A stretch of 64,000 bases of DNA from Diplonema papillatum (lineage: Eukaryota > Euglenozoa > Diplonemea > Diplonemida > Diplonemidae), in the NCBI GenBank assembly GCA_030068145.1, contig JAPJBO010000060.1, positions 248,001-312,000 on the forward strand, in the 5' to 3' direction. The translations under genes and the position numbers were made by a program. The notes below the pieces were generated by a model. The model had not been told where the DNA came from, ran no database searches, and was given only the letters and a program-made list of their open reading frames with translations. This document shows positions 20,652 through 28,940 of this stretch, piece after piece; within the stretch, counting starts at the first letter, position 1; the number at the start of each line of letters is the position of its first letter.

Positions 20652-20745
20652 TATGTCCGACATATTTTCGCGGATGATGTCCGACATATTTTCAGGATTA
20701 CCCTTATATGTCCGACATATTGTCAAGTTACCCTTATATGTCCAA
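20652..20745. repeat. Array of a 13 bp palindrome (right part)
   Basis: Three further units with TATGTCCGACATATTTTC-type sequence, in the same direction as the left part. The first starts inside the target duplication of the transposon. Confidence 0.8.
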
Positions 20746-20774
20746 GGTGTAATGCCCTCACATCCCTGTCATTT

Positions 20775-20845
20775 CGGTCCAAACTTGGGGTCCACATTTG
20801 GGTCCAACGTTTGGGTCCACCATTTGGGTCCAATATGTGGGTGCC
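20775..20845. repeat. Short tandem repeat with GGGTCCA core
   Basis: Four units of the TTTGGGTCCA type at 13-16 bp spacing (TTGGGGTCCA, ATTTGGGTCC and so on). Confidence 0.6.
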
Positions 20846-21630
20846 TCCACATTGCATTGTGCAAGGGTGGATGATTCCTTGAAGTCAGTACTTGAACCGA
20901 ACGCAAGGCCGCGCTACGGAGTCGAAGGATCACAGGTTGCTGGTTCGAAACAGGCTACAGTACGACTTTTTGTCCGGAAGCCAGTTTTCAACATTTTAGT
21001 GTTTTTGAGAGCGATTTCACCCTCGGAACCGTTAGTAATCGCTTCAAAAACGTTATAAACCCCAGTCGGGGGACGGTGAGGCAGAAAACTGCGTTTTTAG
21101 GGGGTATTTCACGACGTTTGAGGTGGTTGCCACCACTTCCATCATAACACGAAAACAGATGATTTAGCATACCTTCGTAAACAGTGTGCACCCTAGTCAT
21201 CGAAATATCACTTTTGTGACCCTAAACACCCTTCCGAGCCAACTGGTACCTTATTGGCGGCAGTTTCGCCATCAGATCGCCTGTATCCGCCTTAGAATAG
21301 GTCGCGTCTACGCTACGAGAACCCACGTCTACCCAGGGAAATCCACATCTACTCTAGTAAAACCCATGTTTACCCCAATAAAACCCACAAAAACCCATCT
21401 GTTACCCTCGTTTACCCAAGAAAAACATGCGCATTGTCCAAAGTTTATGGCTAACTCCAGAAACACAAAAGCCACAATCTACGAGATACTGTAACACCGG
21501 GAAGCCTTGTCTGGTCCGGGAGTGAGTACGAGGAATAAAGGGTAAAATGGAAGAAACGACTTTCAAACACTCACTTTTGCGTCAAACATTTGCGGCGAAG
21601 GGATCCAAAAGGGAAAAGAAAACGAACCTG
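20846..21630. other. No gene recognised
   Basis: Contains a loose AAAACCCA-type repetition near 21310-21410. Otherwise unassigned. Confidence 0.35.
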
Positions 21631-21631
21631 G

Positions 21632-22760
21632 TCACTTGCGAACCCCGGCTGGGACGGTGGTGGGGGTATTGTCGGTCTGCGCTAGTTTTCTTGTTACGCC
21701 GGGATTCGTGCTTGGTGTTCCGTTCCGAGCCCCTTTTTCTGGCACTGCTGATTGCTTTTGAGCCTTGTGGGCAACAGTGGCAGTGCCCTCATCAGCAACC
21801 CGTGGTTTTTTCCTCGCGCCGGGGGTCGTGTTCGGTGTTGTCGAGTTCCGAGTCCTTTTCTCTGGCTTTACTGGTTGCTTCGGAGTGTGGGAAACAGTAC
21901 CAGTAGTTGTAGCCTTTCGAGGAACAGTGCCGGAGGTTTCATCAAACGCGTCCTTCTGCTGTTTGATCTTCTTGGTCATCCTCGTCTTGGCAGCAGCAGC
22001 CCGAAGAGTGCTGTCTTGACTTTCCCATTTCGCCACTCTTTTTTCCCTCATGTTAACCCAGACATTCTGAGTACAGAGGAACTGCACCAAATCCCTTTTC
22101 GATTTTGGGACATCTGGCCACTTCTTCCCCTTCACCTTGTCAAGGAGAATGGAGCGCAACGTTTGAATCCGCAGATGTTCAAACCATTGCTTTTGCGCGT
22201 CCTTAATCGGCGCGTTCTTCACAATACGCTGTGTCAACCTTTCTGTTTTTGCCTGCTTGGGCTCGGTCTTTGTCTTCTTCGTTTTGGCCTTTTCGCCTGC
22301 TTCAGAGTACTTACGAACAAGTTCGTCGAACTTCGTGTTGGCCGCAGGGGACCAAACAACTGCATCATCGCAGCAATCCGGTCGGCCTTGTTGGTGATGC
22401 TGTCTGGCAGGGCATTGGAAAGTTCTCTACACGAGTAGTAGAGCGAGTTCAGCAATTGCGCCGGAATGTTTTCCAGTATGTCCTTCAGCATCTGGCGCTT
22501 CTTGGCCTCTGCTGCATCCAGATCGAAATCTTCCTTGTTCTTAAACCAAGCCTTTGTCTTCTCGCCGGCATTGTTCCAGTCGGCTCGCTGCGTACTTGGC
22601 GTGCCTTGGGAACAGGGTCATGCTGCACCTTGCGCACGGGTTGGAAGCGACGCCCATCTCGTTTCCAACTGCAGACAACAACCCAAAAACGGACTCGACG
22701 CTATCTGTAGTACCCGGTATCTTTGTTGTGTCGATCGACTCCGGAACCTGGTAGTCGGCC
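21632..22760 (-). pseudogene. Frameshifted gene of unknown function
   Basis: Three minus-strand segments in different frames read like one protein. The first (22760-22590) has GTTDSVESVFGLLSAVGNEM and a CARC pair. The second (22590-22345) has AWFKNKEDFDLDAAEAKKRQ and ALPDSITNKADRIAAMMQLF. The third (22345-21632) has KFDELVRKYSEAGEKAK and GKKWPDVPKSKRDLVQFLCT. A low-complexity tail rich in Thr, Pro and Lys follows. The break near 22590 and the one near 22345 are best explained as frameshifts, although the downstream side of the second frame also stays open to 22234. I do not recognise the family. It could be a mobile-element protein. Confidence 0.45.
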
Positions 22761-22768
22761 AGAAAGTG

Positions 22769-22960
22769 CCTCTCCCCCACACAGAAGGACCTCTCCCCCA
22801 CACAGAAGGACCTCTCCCCCACACAGAAGGACCTCTCCCCCACACAGAAGGACCTCTCCCCCACACAGAAGGACCTCTCCCCCACACAGAAGGACCTCTC
22901 CCCCACACAGAAGGACCTCTCCCCCACACAGAAGGACCTCTCCCCCACACAGAAGGACCG
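22769..22960. repeat. 21 bp minisatellite, nine units
   Basis: The unit is CCTCTCCCCCACACAGAAGG plus one A, repeated nine times almost without change. Because 21 is a multiple of three all frames stay open, which creates spurious heptapeptide-repeat ORFs. It abuts the broken 5' end of a family A element. Confidence 0.85.
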
Positions 22961-23140
22961 CTGGAGGGGGAGAAAACAATGCAACTACAAAGTGGGTCTT
23001 TTTCGTTGAACGCTTACGCCCGCCACTAAACGCAACTGTACTTGTGTTTCGTGTGGGCTACAGCACATTACCTCCTTCGATCTATCGCAACTGGCAGTCT
23101 CCTCAAAGCATGTCCTAAAAAGGAGCAGGTGCTTATACAA
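22961..23140 (+). mobile_element. Family A element, 5' end replaced by the minisatellite
   Basis: It begins at GGAGGGGGAGAAAACAATGC and ends AGCAGGTGCTTATACAA. The first 35 or so bases of the family are missing. Confidence 0.7.
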
Positions 23141-23239
23141 GAAACGAAACGAGTCTCGTTGAACTTGAAGAAGAAGACCGAAAAGCTAAAGAGAGGCCAC
23201 ATCAAAACAAGTCAAAGGTGTGGAACCGTGCCTTCGCAG

Positions 23240-23600
23240 TCCCAGCCTCTCCCCCACCTGTGTTCGATGACGTTCTCCTAGGGGGAGAGAGACGCGAGCT
23301 AGAGTGCAGGGACCACCTCTCCGGAGGAAGGAGGCACGCGACCGCCGGTGCTATGGCGCAATACAAACCATAATAACAACAAAGAAAATTGCAAACTGTG
23401 AGGTGGAAGGGGGTGGTGGTGGTGGTGGCGGTTTTTTACTCGTCTTCGCTTTTCTGCGGCGGCTTTTTCTTTCTCGGCATGCAGGAACAAGTCAAATTTG
23501 ACTCGCCACAGGGGGTGCCGATACGGCTCCGTTGTGAGAAGAAGGCCTCTGCAACTGATCCACCCCCCTGCTGATAGGCTGCTGAGATTTCTCCTGGCAG
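23240..23600. other. No gene recognised
   Basis: Includes a G/T-rich GGTGGTGGTGG run near 23406. No accepted ORF. Confidence 0.35.
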
Positions 23601-23712
23601 TTTGACTTCGTTTGGATTAGACCGCAACTGATCTGCATCACCGGCTTCGCGAGACAGTGGTAGACAGCTGCAAGCAATTCGCGGTTTGGGATAGGGGTGG
23701 ACGGCTCACTTA
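23600..23712. repeat. Family K-related repeat
   Basis: GACAGTGGTAGACAGCTGCAAG and AATTCGCGGTTTGGGATAGG-type blocks resemble 55665-55770. Confidence 0.35.
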
Positions 23713-23735
23713 CGAACGCCTTGCAACCTGAGCTC

Positions 23736-23826
23736 TGGATCCAACTACGAGCTTTTTAACAGCAGCAGCTTTTATATACGCTATTGATGCTGGAATTACC
23801 GCGGGTGCTGGCACCAGACTCGTCCA
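23736..23826 (-). rRNA. 18S rRNA fragment
   Basis: The reverse strand reads GTGCCAGCACCCGCGGTAAT, then TTCCAGCATCAATAGCG, TTAAAAAGCTCGTAGTTGGA: the universally conserved block before the V4 region of small-subunit rRNA. It is followed within 90 bp by 28S sequence on the opposite strand, so it is a relic or insertion mosaic. Confidence 0.88.
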
Positions 23827-23912
23827 CCACCTGTTGTTCATTAACAGGTTTAGATATCATCCATTGCTTCTAAGTACTAAGTACGTGTCGAGGCTATTTC
23901 TCTTCGCTGCCT

Positions 23913-24163
23913 CCCCGAAAGATGGTGAACTATGCCTGGATAGGACGAAGCCGGGGGAAGCCCCGGTGGAGGTGTTGACGTGCAAATCGCTCGTCAAAGC
24001 AGGGTATAGGGGCGAAAGACCCATCGAACCATCTAGTAGCTGGTTCACTCCGAAGTTTCCCTCAGGATAGCTAGAACTAAAACAGGAGTTACGCCAGGTA
24101 AAGCGAATGATTGGAGGCATTGGGGAAATCGCTTCCTCGACCTATTCTCAAACTTTAAATGGG
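23913..24163 (+). rRNA. 28S rRNA fragment
   Basis: It reads CCCGAAAGATGGTGAACTAT, GACGTGCAAATCGCTCGTC, GGGTATAGGGGCGAAAGACC, ATCGAACCATCTAGTAGCTG, AGTTTCCCTCAGGATAGC, AGGTAAAGCGAATGATTGGA and CCTATTCTCAAACTTTAAAT, in the correct order for large-subunit rRNA. Some internal bases are lost. No complete rDNA unit is present here. Confidence 0.9.
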
Positions 24164-24451
24164 CGCTGCAGTGCTGCTATTGTGCCAGAGCAATCAGTTC
24201 ATACTCGAGGGCCGTTTCATCCACATACTGCTAGTACCAAGGTTCTGATGCGTACACGGTGAATTCCAGCAACTTTTGCTCGAGTTAAAGTCCGGCCTCA
24301 AGTGCGGGTGTGACCTTGTGGTCTTCTGCAGATGCGTGGATACAGCGACTGGTCACAATGCCCTCGAACTGCGCGCGGTGTCCCTACCTTAGTCCGCGTG
24401 CACAAGCTTGGTCTAGAAAGCAGACGGCAAATCTTACATTAAAAAAAGCCT

Positions 24452-25316
24452 TTTTTTTCCGGGTGTGTACTTTTTTTCCCTCCTCCCCATGTATCGGTCC
24501 ATAGTTCCCGGGATGGTAAAAAATGCTTTCCGGGGAAAAAAGTACGCGTACATTTTTGTACTTTTTTCCCCGGCAAAAAAGCACGATTTCCCGGATATTC
24601 TTAAAGGCAAATTACAGCCAATAGGTGTCCAACAACGATGGAAACCACGAAAAACTGCCGACAGAGCGCCATACCAAGAGCTGCTGGTCCAGCTCCGCGC
24701 CATCAAGCATGATTTTTGGTGAAATACTCCTTTCCTGCAGCAGGGGTTGTACTTTTTTTCCCGGCAAAAAAGCACGATTTCCCGGATATTCTTAAAGCCA
24801 ATAGGTGTCCAACAACGATGGAAACCACGAAAAACTGCCGACAGAGCGCCATACCAAGAGCTGCTGGTCCAGCTCTGCGCCATCAAGCATGATTTTTGGT
24901 GAAATACTCCTTTCCTGCAGCAGGGGTTGTACTTTTTTTCCCGGAAACTAAGCGCCATTTTTCGGACTTTCCTGAAGGCAACATGCAGGCAACGGATGTC
25001 CAAAAGTGACAGCACCCACGAAAATCTGTTGACAGAGCGCCGTAGCAAGAGCTTCTCATCCAGTTCTGTGTCATCAAGCATGAGTCGTGGTGAAAAGGAA
25101 CGCGCCCGCCCTGCAGTAGCAGAGACGAGTGCACGGCACTTGTAGTCATGGTGTGTGCCTGTATGTGGGCGTGTGTACGTGTGCCCATAGACAGTCACAT
25201 CCCCACATTAGTCGTGATTTGCCTGCGCACATGCTTAGATTTGGTGACATTTCTTCTCTTTCTTGCTTTGCGCTGTGGTCGGGAAAAAAACGTACACACC
25301 CGGAAAAAAAATCACG
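24452..25316. mobile_element. Foldback-type element with internal tandem units
   Basis: The left end TTTTTTTTCCGGGTGTGTAC is inverted at the right end around 25280-25312, together with a following TTTTTTTCCC block. Inside are three diverged units of about 170-190 bp at 24560, 24745 and 24930. Each carries ACTTTTTTTCCCGG, GACAGAGCGCCATACCAAGA and TCCTTTCCTGCAGCAGGGGT or close variants. No transposase; a long minus-strand ORF across it follows from the tandem units. Non-autonomous DNA element is the likeliest reading. Confidence 0.65.
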
Positions 25317-25960
25317 TTTTACCGGAAAAAAGAGTGTGTTGGCCCTCATGAAATGTTTTCGGGAGGAACGGACGATACGCTTCCGACGGTGGGAAAAATG
25401 TTTCTTGGGTTTGAAGAGCGCGTGGTGCTTGCACCACTGAGGCCAGGTTATTTAACCGCGGATTTAGTGAAAGATTGCTCAGGAAACGGTCGCGAGCGAA
25501 ACCCGACCAGGTAACGACCATTTCACTGTCTTCTTTGTTTTGTGATGCGAACATCACGAGGTGCTGTCCGAAGACACCGCCCACGTGAGCACTGTTAAGC
25601 AGCGGTTGCCAGATACTCCCGTAGCACCTATTCACGGGTTTGCAGGGGTAAAAAGGAAGCCCGGGTTGGGGAGGGTGGTGGGTTTGGTGCGTAGTATTCT
25701 TCTTGTTCTTTCTCGGTTCTGGTGGTGCTGCTCCTTCCTTCTCGTCCTGTGTTGGGTTACGACTTTTTTTGCTGGGGGGAGAGGAGAAGCGCGGCGAAGA
25801 AAGTGCACGGCGCTCTGTCGGACGAGGATGAAGAATCCACCTCCGAATCTGTCAGTCTGTCCACTCGCACAGCAGGCCTTGACGGCAGTAGGGGGAGGCG
25901 GATTGCAAGAACGTGTTTGGAATGGGTGCTCAACACCGCACTGGTCCCGTCTGCGCCGTG
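25317..25960. other. No gene recognised; partial family C at 25905-25975
   Basis: The family C piece has GCAAGAACGTGTTTGGAATG and CTCAACACCGCACTGGTCC. The rest is unassigned. Confidence 0.45.
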
Positions 25961-25964
25961 TTTC

Positions 25965-26232
25965 GGCGGAAGCAACACAACTACATTGTAAGCAACACAT
26001 GGATGTTGAGCGCTTATGCCCGCTAAACCCAGATCCCCCTGCGTTAAGTGTGAACTGCTCCACACTCCTCCGTTGAGTACTACTGTATCTGGCTTTCGAA
26101 CAAAGCAGGTGCTTCTGCAAAAGAAATTAGTACGGCGATTTATTTTGTGTGTTTGTGCGCAACTGGCGTGAGATATTGCAACTGGCGGCCTCCTTCGAGT
26201 ATATCCTACAAAGCAGGCGCTTCTACAAAAGA
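25965..26232 (+). mobile_element. Diverged family A copy plus a second 3' end
   Basis: 25965-26124 is a degenerate family A copy ending ACAAAGCAGGTGCTTCTGCA. 26165-26232 is only the last 60 bp of another, ending AAAGCAGGCGCTTCTACAAA. Confidence 0.55.
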
Positions 26233-26499
26233 AAAAAAGGAGAACAAAGAGCTACAGAAGACGACAACATGTTTGGAACTCCTGGCCCCCTTCTCTTATG
26301 GGTTGAGAAAGGGAGAGGGGAGGGTGTTGGGGGGGGAGGCAACGATCTATTATTTACGTTTTCGTCGCAAGTGCCAAAGACCGCTTGCGACGGACGAGAG
26401 GCTTCATGCGCTCTCCTACTCGCCTGTATAATAGGCATCTAATTCCGTTGTTTGCTGGGTTGGGGTGACAAGGACTACTGCGCGATCTACACAGTGGAG

Positions 26500-26655
26500 T
26501 CCAGCCTCAGAAACTGGAGTTGAAGCTGGAGTTGAAAAAGCGGGTGCCACACCCGCTTGTCGGGTGTGGATTTACACGCGTTTTAGTTGCAGCACACACG
26601 CTTTTCGGGTGTGACTCCTCTTTAACTCCAGCTTCTGAGGCTGGACCTCACCGAG
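26500..26655. mobile_element. Family F inverted-repeat element
   Basis: CCAGCCTCAGAAACTGGAGT at the left pairs with AACTCCAGCTTCTGAGGCTG at the right. The interior has an ACACCCGCTTGTCGGGTGTG hairpin. Copies at 55808-55972 and 61912-62055 keep the same design, so it is a small mobile element (MITE). Confidence 0.8.
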
Positions 26656-27200
26656 GGGTGCGATCCCTGTGTTCTGGTTTCGAACTTGTCACTAGCTTCC
26701 AGCAACAGTTGCAACCACAAAGGGAGTTGCACCACGACGAAGCGCGCGGGGAAAGTGACCCTTCCGGGGTCACCCAGCGGAAGGCTGGCGCAATGTGGAA
26801 CTATTTTGCGTTTATGACTCCCCAATAACGTACAAAGAGCAGAAGGAGTCCAAAAGCGAAGCAACAACACCAACGCGGAAACGCAACCCGAAGGCAGCCA
26901 AGCAGACCTCCCAGGGCAGGAGGGAACCTGCGGCGGTGAAGTAACGAAGCTCATCCGAGTGTCCGATGAAACCCCTTGTCAATACCACCCAACGACTGCG
27001 ACGCGCGTGCGAAATGTCGGACGCTAGCGTCTGCCAAGAGCATGCGTGACTCAGCCGTGTTTTAAACTAAGATGAGAGGCATCGGCTCACTCTGTCGAAG
27101 AGCCCTATCAATAACGTACCAAGAGCCCGAAAAGGGGAGACTTTTAGACGGTGCCATCCACTGAAGATAGAAGCGGAGCAAGAAAGTTGCGAAAAAAGCT
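26656..27200. repeat. Mostly unassigned; family L repeat at 26930-27130
   Basis: AATGTCGGACGCTAGCGTCTG and GGCATCGGCTCACTCTGT-type blocks recur near 50636-50705. No gene is seen. Confidence 0.4.
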
Positions 27201-27204
27201 GCGC

Positions 27205-27310
27205 TGCCGGCGGCGACCCGCTCCTGACCGGACGCTTGGAAGAGCCAGCAAGTCGCCCACCGGCGCTTGGTACACCGCCAGCTTCTCCTTGTACGACGCC
27301 GTTTTTTCCG
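27205..27310 (-). pseudogene. Fragment of the coiled-coil gene's last exon
   Basis: About 105 bp match 29160-29285, including GCCGGCGGCGACCCGCTCCT and GCTTGGTACACCGCCAGCTT, and extend past the deletion seen in the two nearer copies. So it arose separately from them. Confidence 0.65.
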
Positions 27311-27329
27311 CGGGGAGAGGCGACCTGTC

Positions 27330-27800
27330 TACCAGTTCACATAACCTTCTTCAGCTGCATAGAATTGCCTGGTGCTGGCTTTCACGGTGGGAGGGAACGG
27401 ACCGGCTTCGCTGTGCATTGCAGAGCATGGCGGCGGCTTCTGCAGAGCCTGTGGATCTTTGCACCACAGTCTACTACGTCTATCCTTATTTCTTGAAGCT
27501 GCATGGAACTGCCTGCCTGTCTGTCAAGAGTTCGCTGCGTGTTGGAGACGGCAGCGTCCCCAGTGGAATCGTTGCACCCACGGTCTCACGCACCCAGGTT
27601 CATTGCAATTTCTTCGAGCTGCATGTAATTTCATGCCGCTGGCTTACACCAGTCTGTCTGTCAAGAGCTCGCTATGCGGCGATACGCAGCAGCGTCTGCA
27701 GCCTGTGGAATTGTTGCACCACGGTCTCCCAGGTGTATGGCAACTTCTTCGAGCAGCATATGACTTCCTGCTGCTGACTTGCACAGTGTGTATCACGGTC
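27330..27800. repeat. Diverged family K-type repeats
   Basis: At least three units with TTGAAGCTGCATGGAACTGC or a close variant, alternating with CTGTCAAGAG. They resemble the reverse orientation of family K at 33300. Confidence 0.4.
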
Positions 27801-27824
27801 TGTCAGGAGGGAATGTGCCGGCTT

Positions 27825-28172
27825 CGCTGTGTTGGAGAGCATGGCGTTGACGGCGGCAGCGTCTATGCGGGCGCGGGACGTGGACAAGCCGAGGCGGAGG
27901 ATGTGGTTGGTGCGCTCCATCTCAGACGACACATCGCGGTGGCACTTGTGCGTCTGCAGGCACTCCTCGTCGAGCCGCGACAGCTGCGACTGCAGCTTGT
28001 GGAACCGCGCGCTCAGCTGCTGGTCGGTGCCGAGGAGCAGCTGCGCCGCCGGCGGCGACCCGCTCCTGGCCACGGCGTCCACCGGCCGCTCGGAAAGAGC
28101 GAGCAAGTCGCCCACCGACGCTTGGTACACCGCCAGCTTCTCCTCATCCTTCATGGCGTAGAACCGATACAC
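27825..28172 (-). pseudogene. Duplicate of the coiled-coil gene's last exon, distal copy
   Basis: It repeats residues EEKLAVYQASVGDLLALSER through the exon end. It has lost the in-frame TAG after MLSNT, so its frame runs on to 27672. It starts MYRFYAMKDEEK, with the same in-frame deletion as the next copy. Confidence 0.6.
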
Positions 28173-28382
28173 GAGTTGTCCACTAATTCACATAACCTTC
28201 TTCTCTTGGAGCTGCACAGAATTGCCTGGTGCTGGCTCTCACGGCGAGAGAGAACGGACCGGTTTCGCTGTGCATTGCAGAGCATGGCGGCAGCTTCTGC
28301 AGCGCCTGTGGAACCGTAGCATGCCACGGCCTACTAATCTCATCCTTACCTCTTGAAGCTGCATGGAATTGCCAAGAGTTCG

Positions 28383-28730
28383 CTATGTGTTGGAGAGCAT
28401 GGCGTTGACGGCGGCAGCGCCTATGCGGGCGCGGGACGTGGACAAGCCGAGGCGGAGGATGTGGTTGGTGCGCTCCATCTCAGACGACACATCGCGGTGG
28501 CACTTGTGCGTCTGCAGGCACTCCTCGTCGAGCCGCGACAGCTGCGACTGCAGCTTGTGGAACCGCGCGCTCAGCTGCTGGTCGGTGCCGAGGAGCAGCT
28601 GCGCCGCCGGCGGCGACCCGCTCCTGGCCACTGCGTCCACCGGCCGCTCGGAAAGAGCGAGCAAGTCGCCCACCGACGCTTGGTACACCGCCAGCTTCTC
28701 CTCGTCCTTCATGGCGTAGAACCGATACAC
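28383..28730 (-). pseudogene. Duplicate of the coiled-coil gene's last exon, proximal copy
   Basis: It is open from MYRFYAMKDEEK to the same MLSNT stop as the real exon. It lacks the segment coding ALAEKRASY while keeping frame. Start-to-start distance from the distal copy is 558 bp. It could serve as an alternative last exon, but no acceptor was clear. Confidence 0.55.
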
Positions 28731-28940
28731 GAGTTGTCCACTAATTCACATAACCTTCTTCTCTTGGAGCTGCACAGAATTGCCTGGTGCTGGCTCTCAC
28801 GGCGAGAGAGAACGGACCGGTTTCGCTGTGCATTGCAGAGCATGGCGGCAGCTTCTGCAGCGCCTGTGGAACCGTAGCATGCCACGGCCTACTAATCTCA
28901 TCCTTACCTCTTGAAGCTGCATGGAATTGCCAAGAGTTCG

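Noticed and set aside
20895-20960. Possible tRNA from the GGTTCGAAACAGG block
   Set aside because: No D arm or acceptor stem can be paired around it.
21310-21415. Possible interstitial telomere repeat (AAAACCCA-like)
   Set aside because: Units are irregular and spaced; no run of a fixed CCCTAAA-type unit.
22769-22960. Possible CRISPR-like array
   Set aside because: The 21 bp units are contiguous with no unique spacers, and the window is eukaryotic.
22541-23029. ORFs with perfect seven-residue repeats on both strands
   Set aside because: The 21 bp minisatellite keeps all frames open. No flanking sequence supports a repeat protein.
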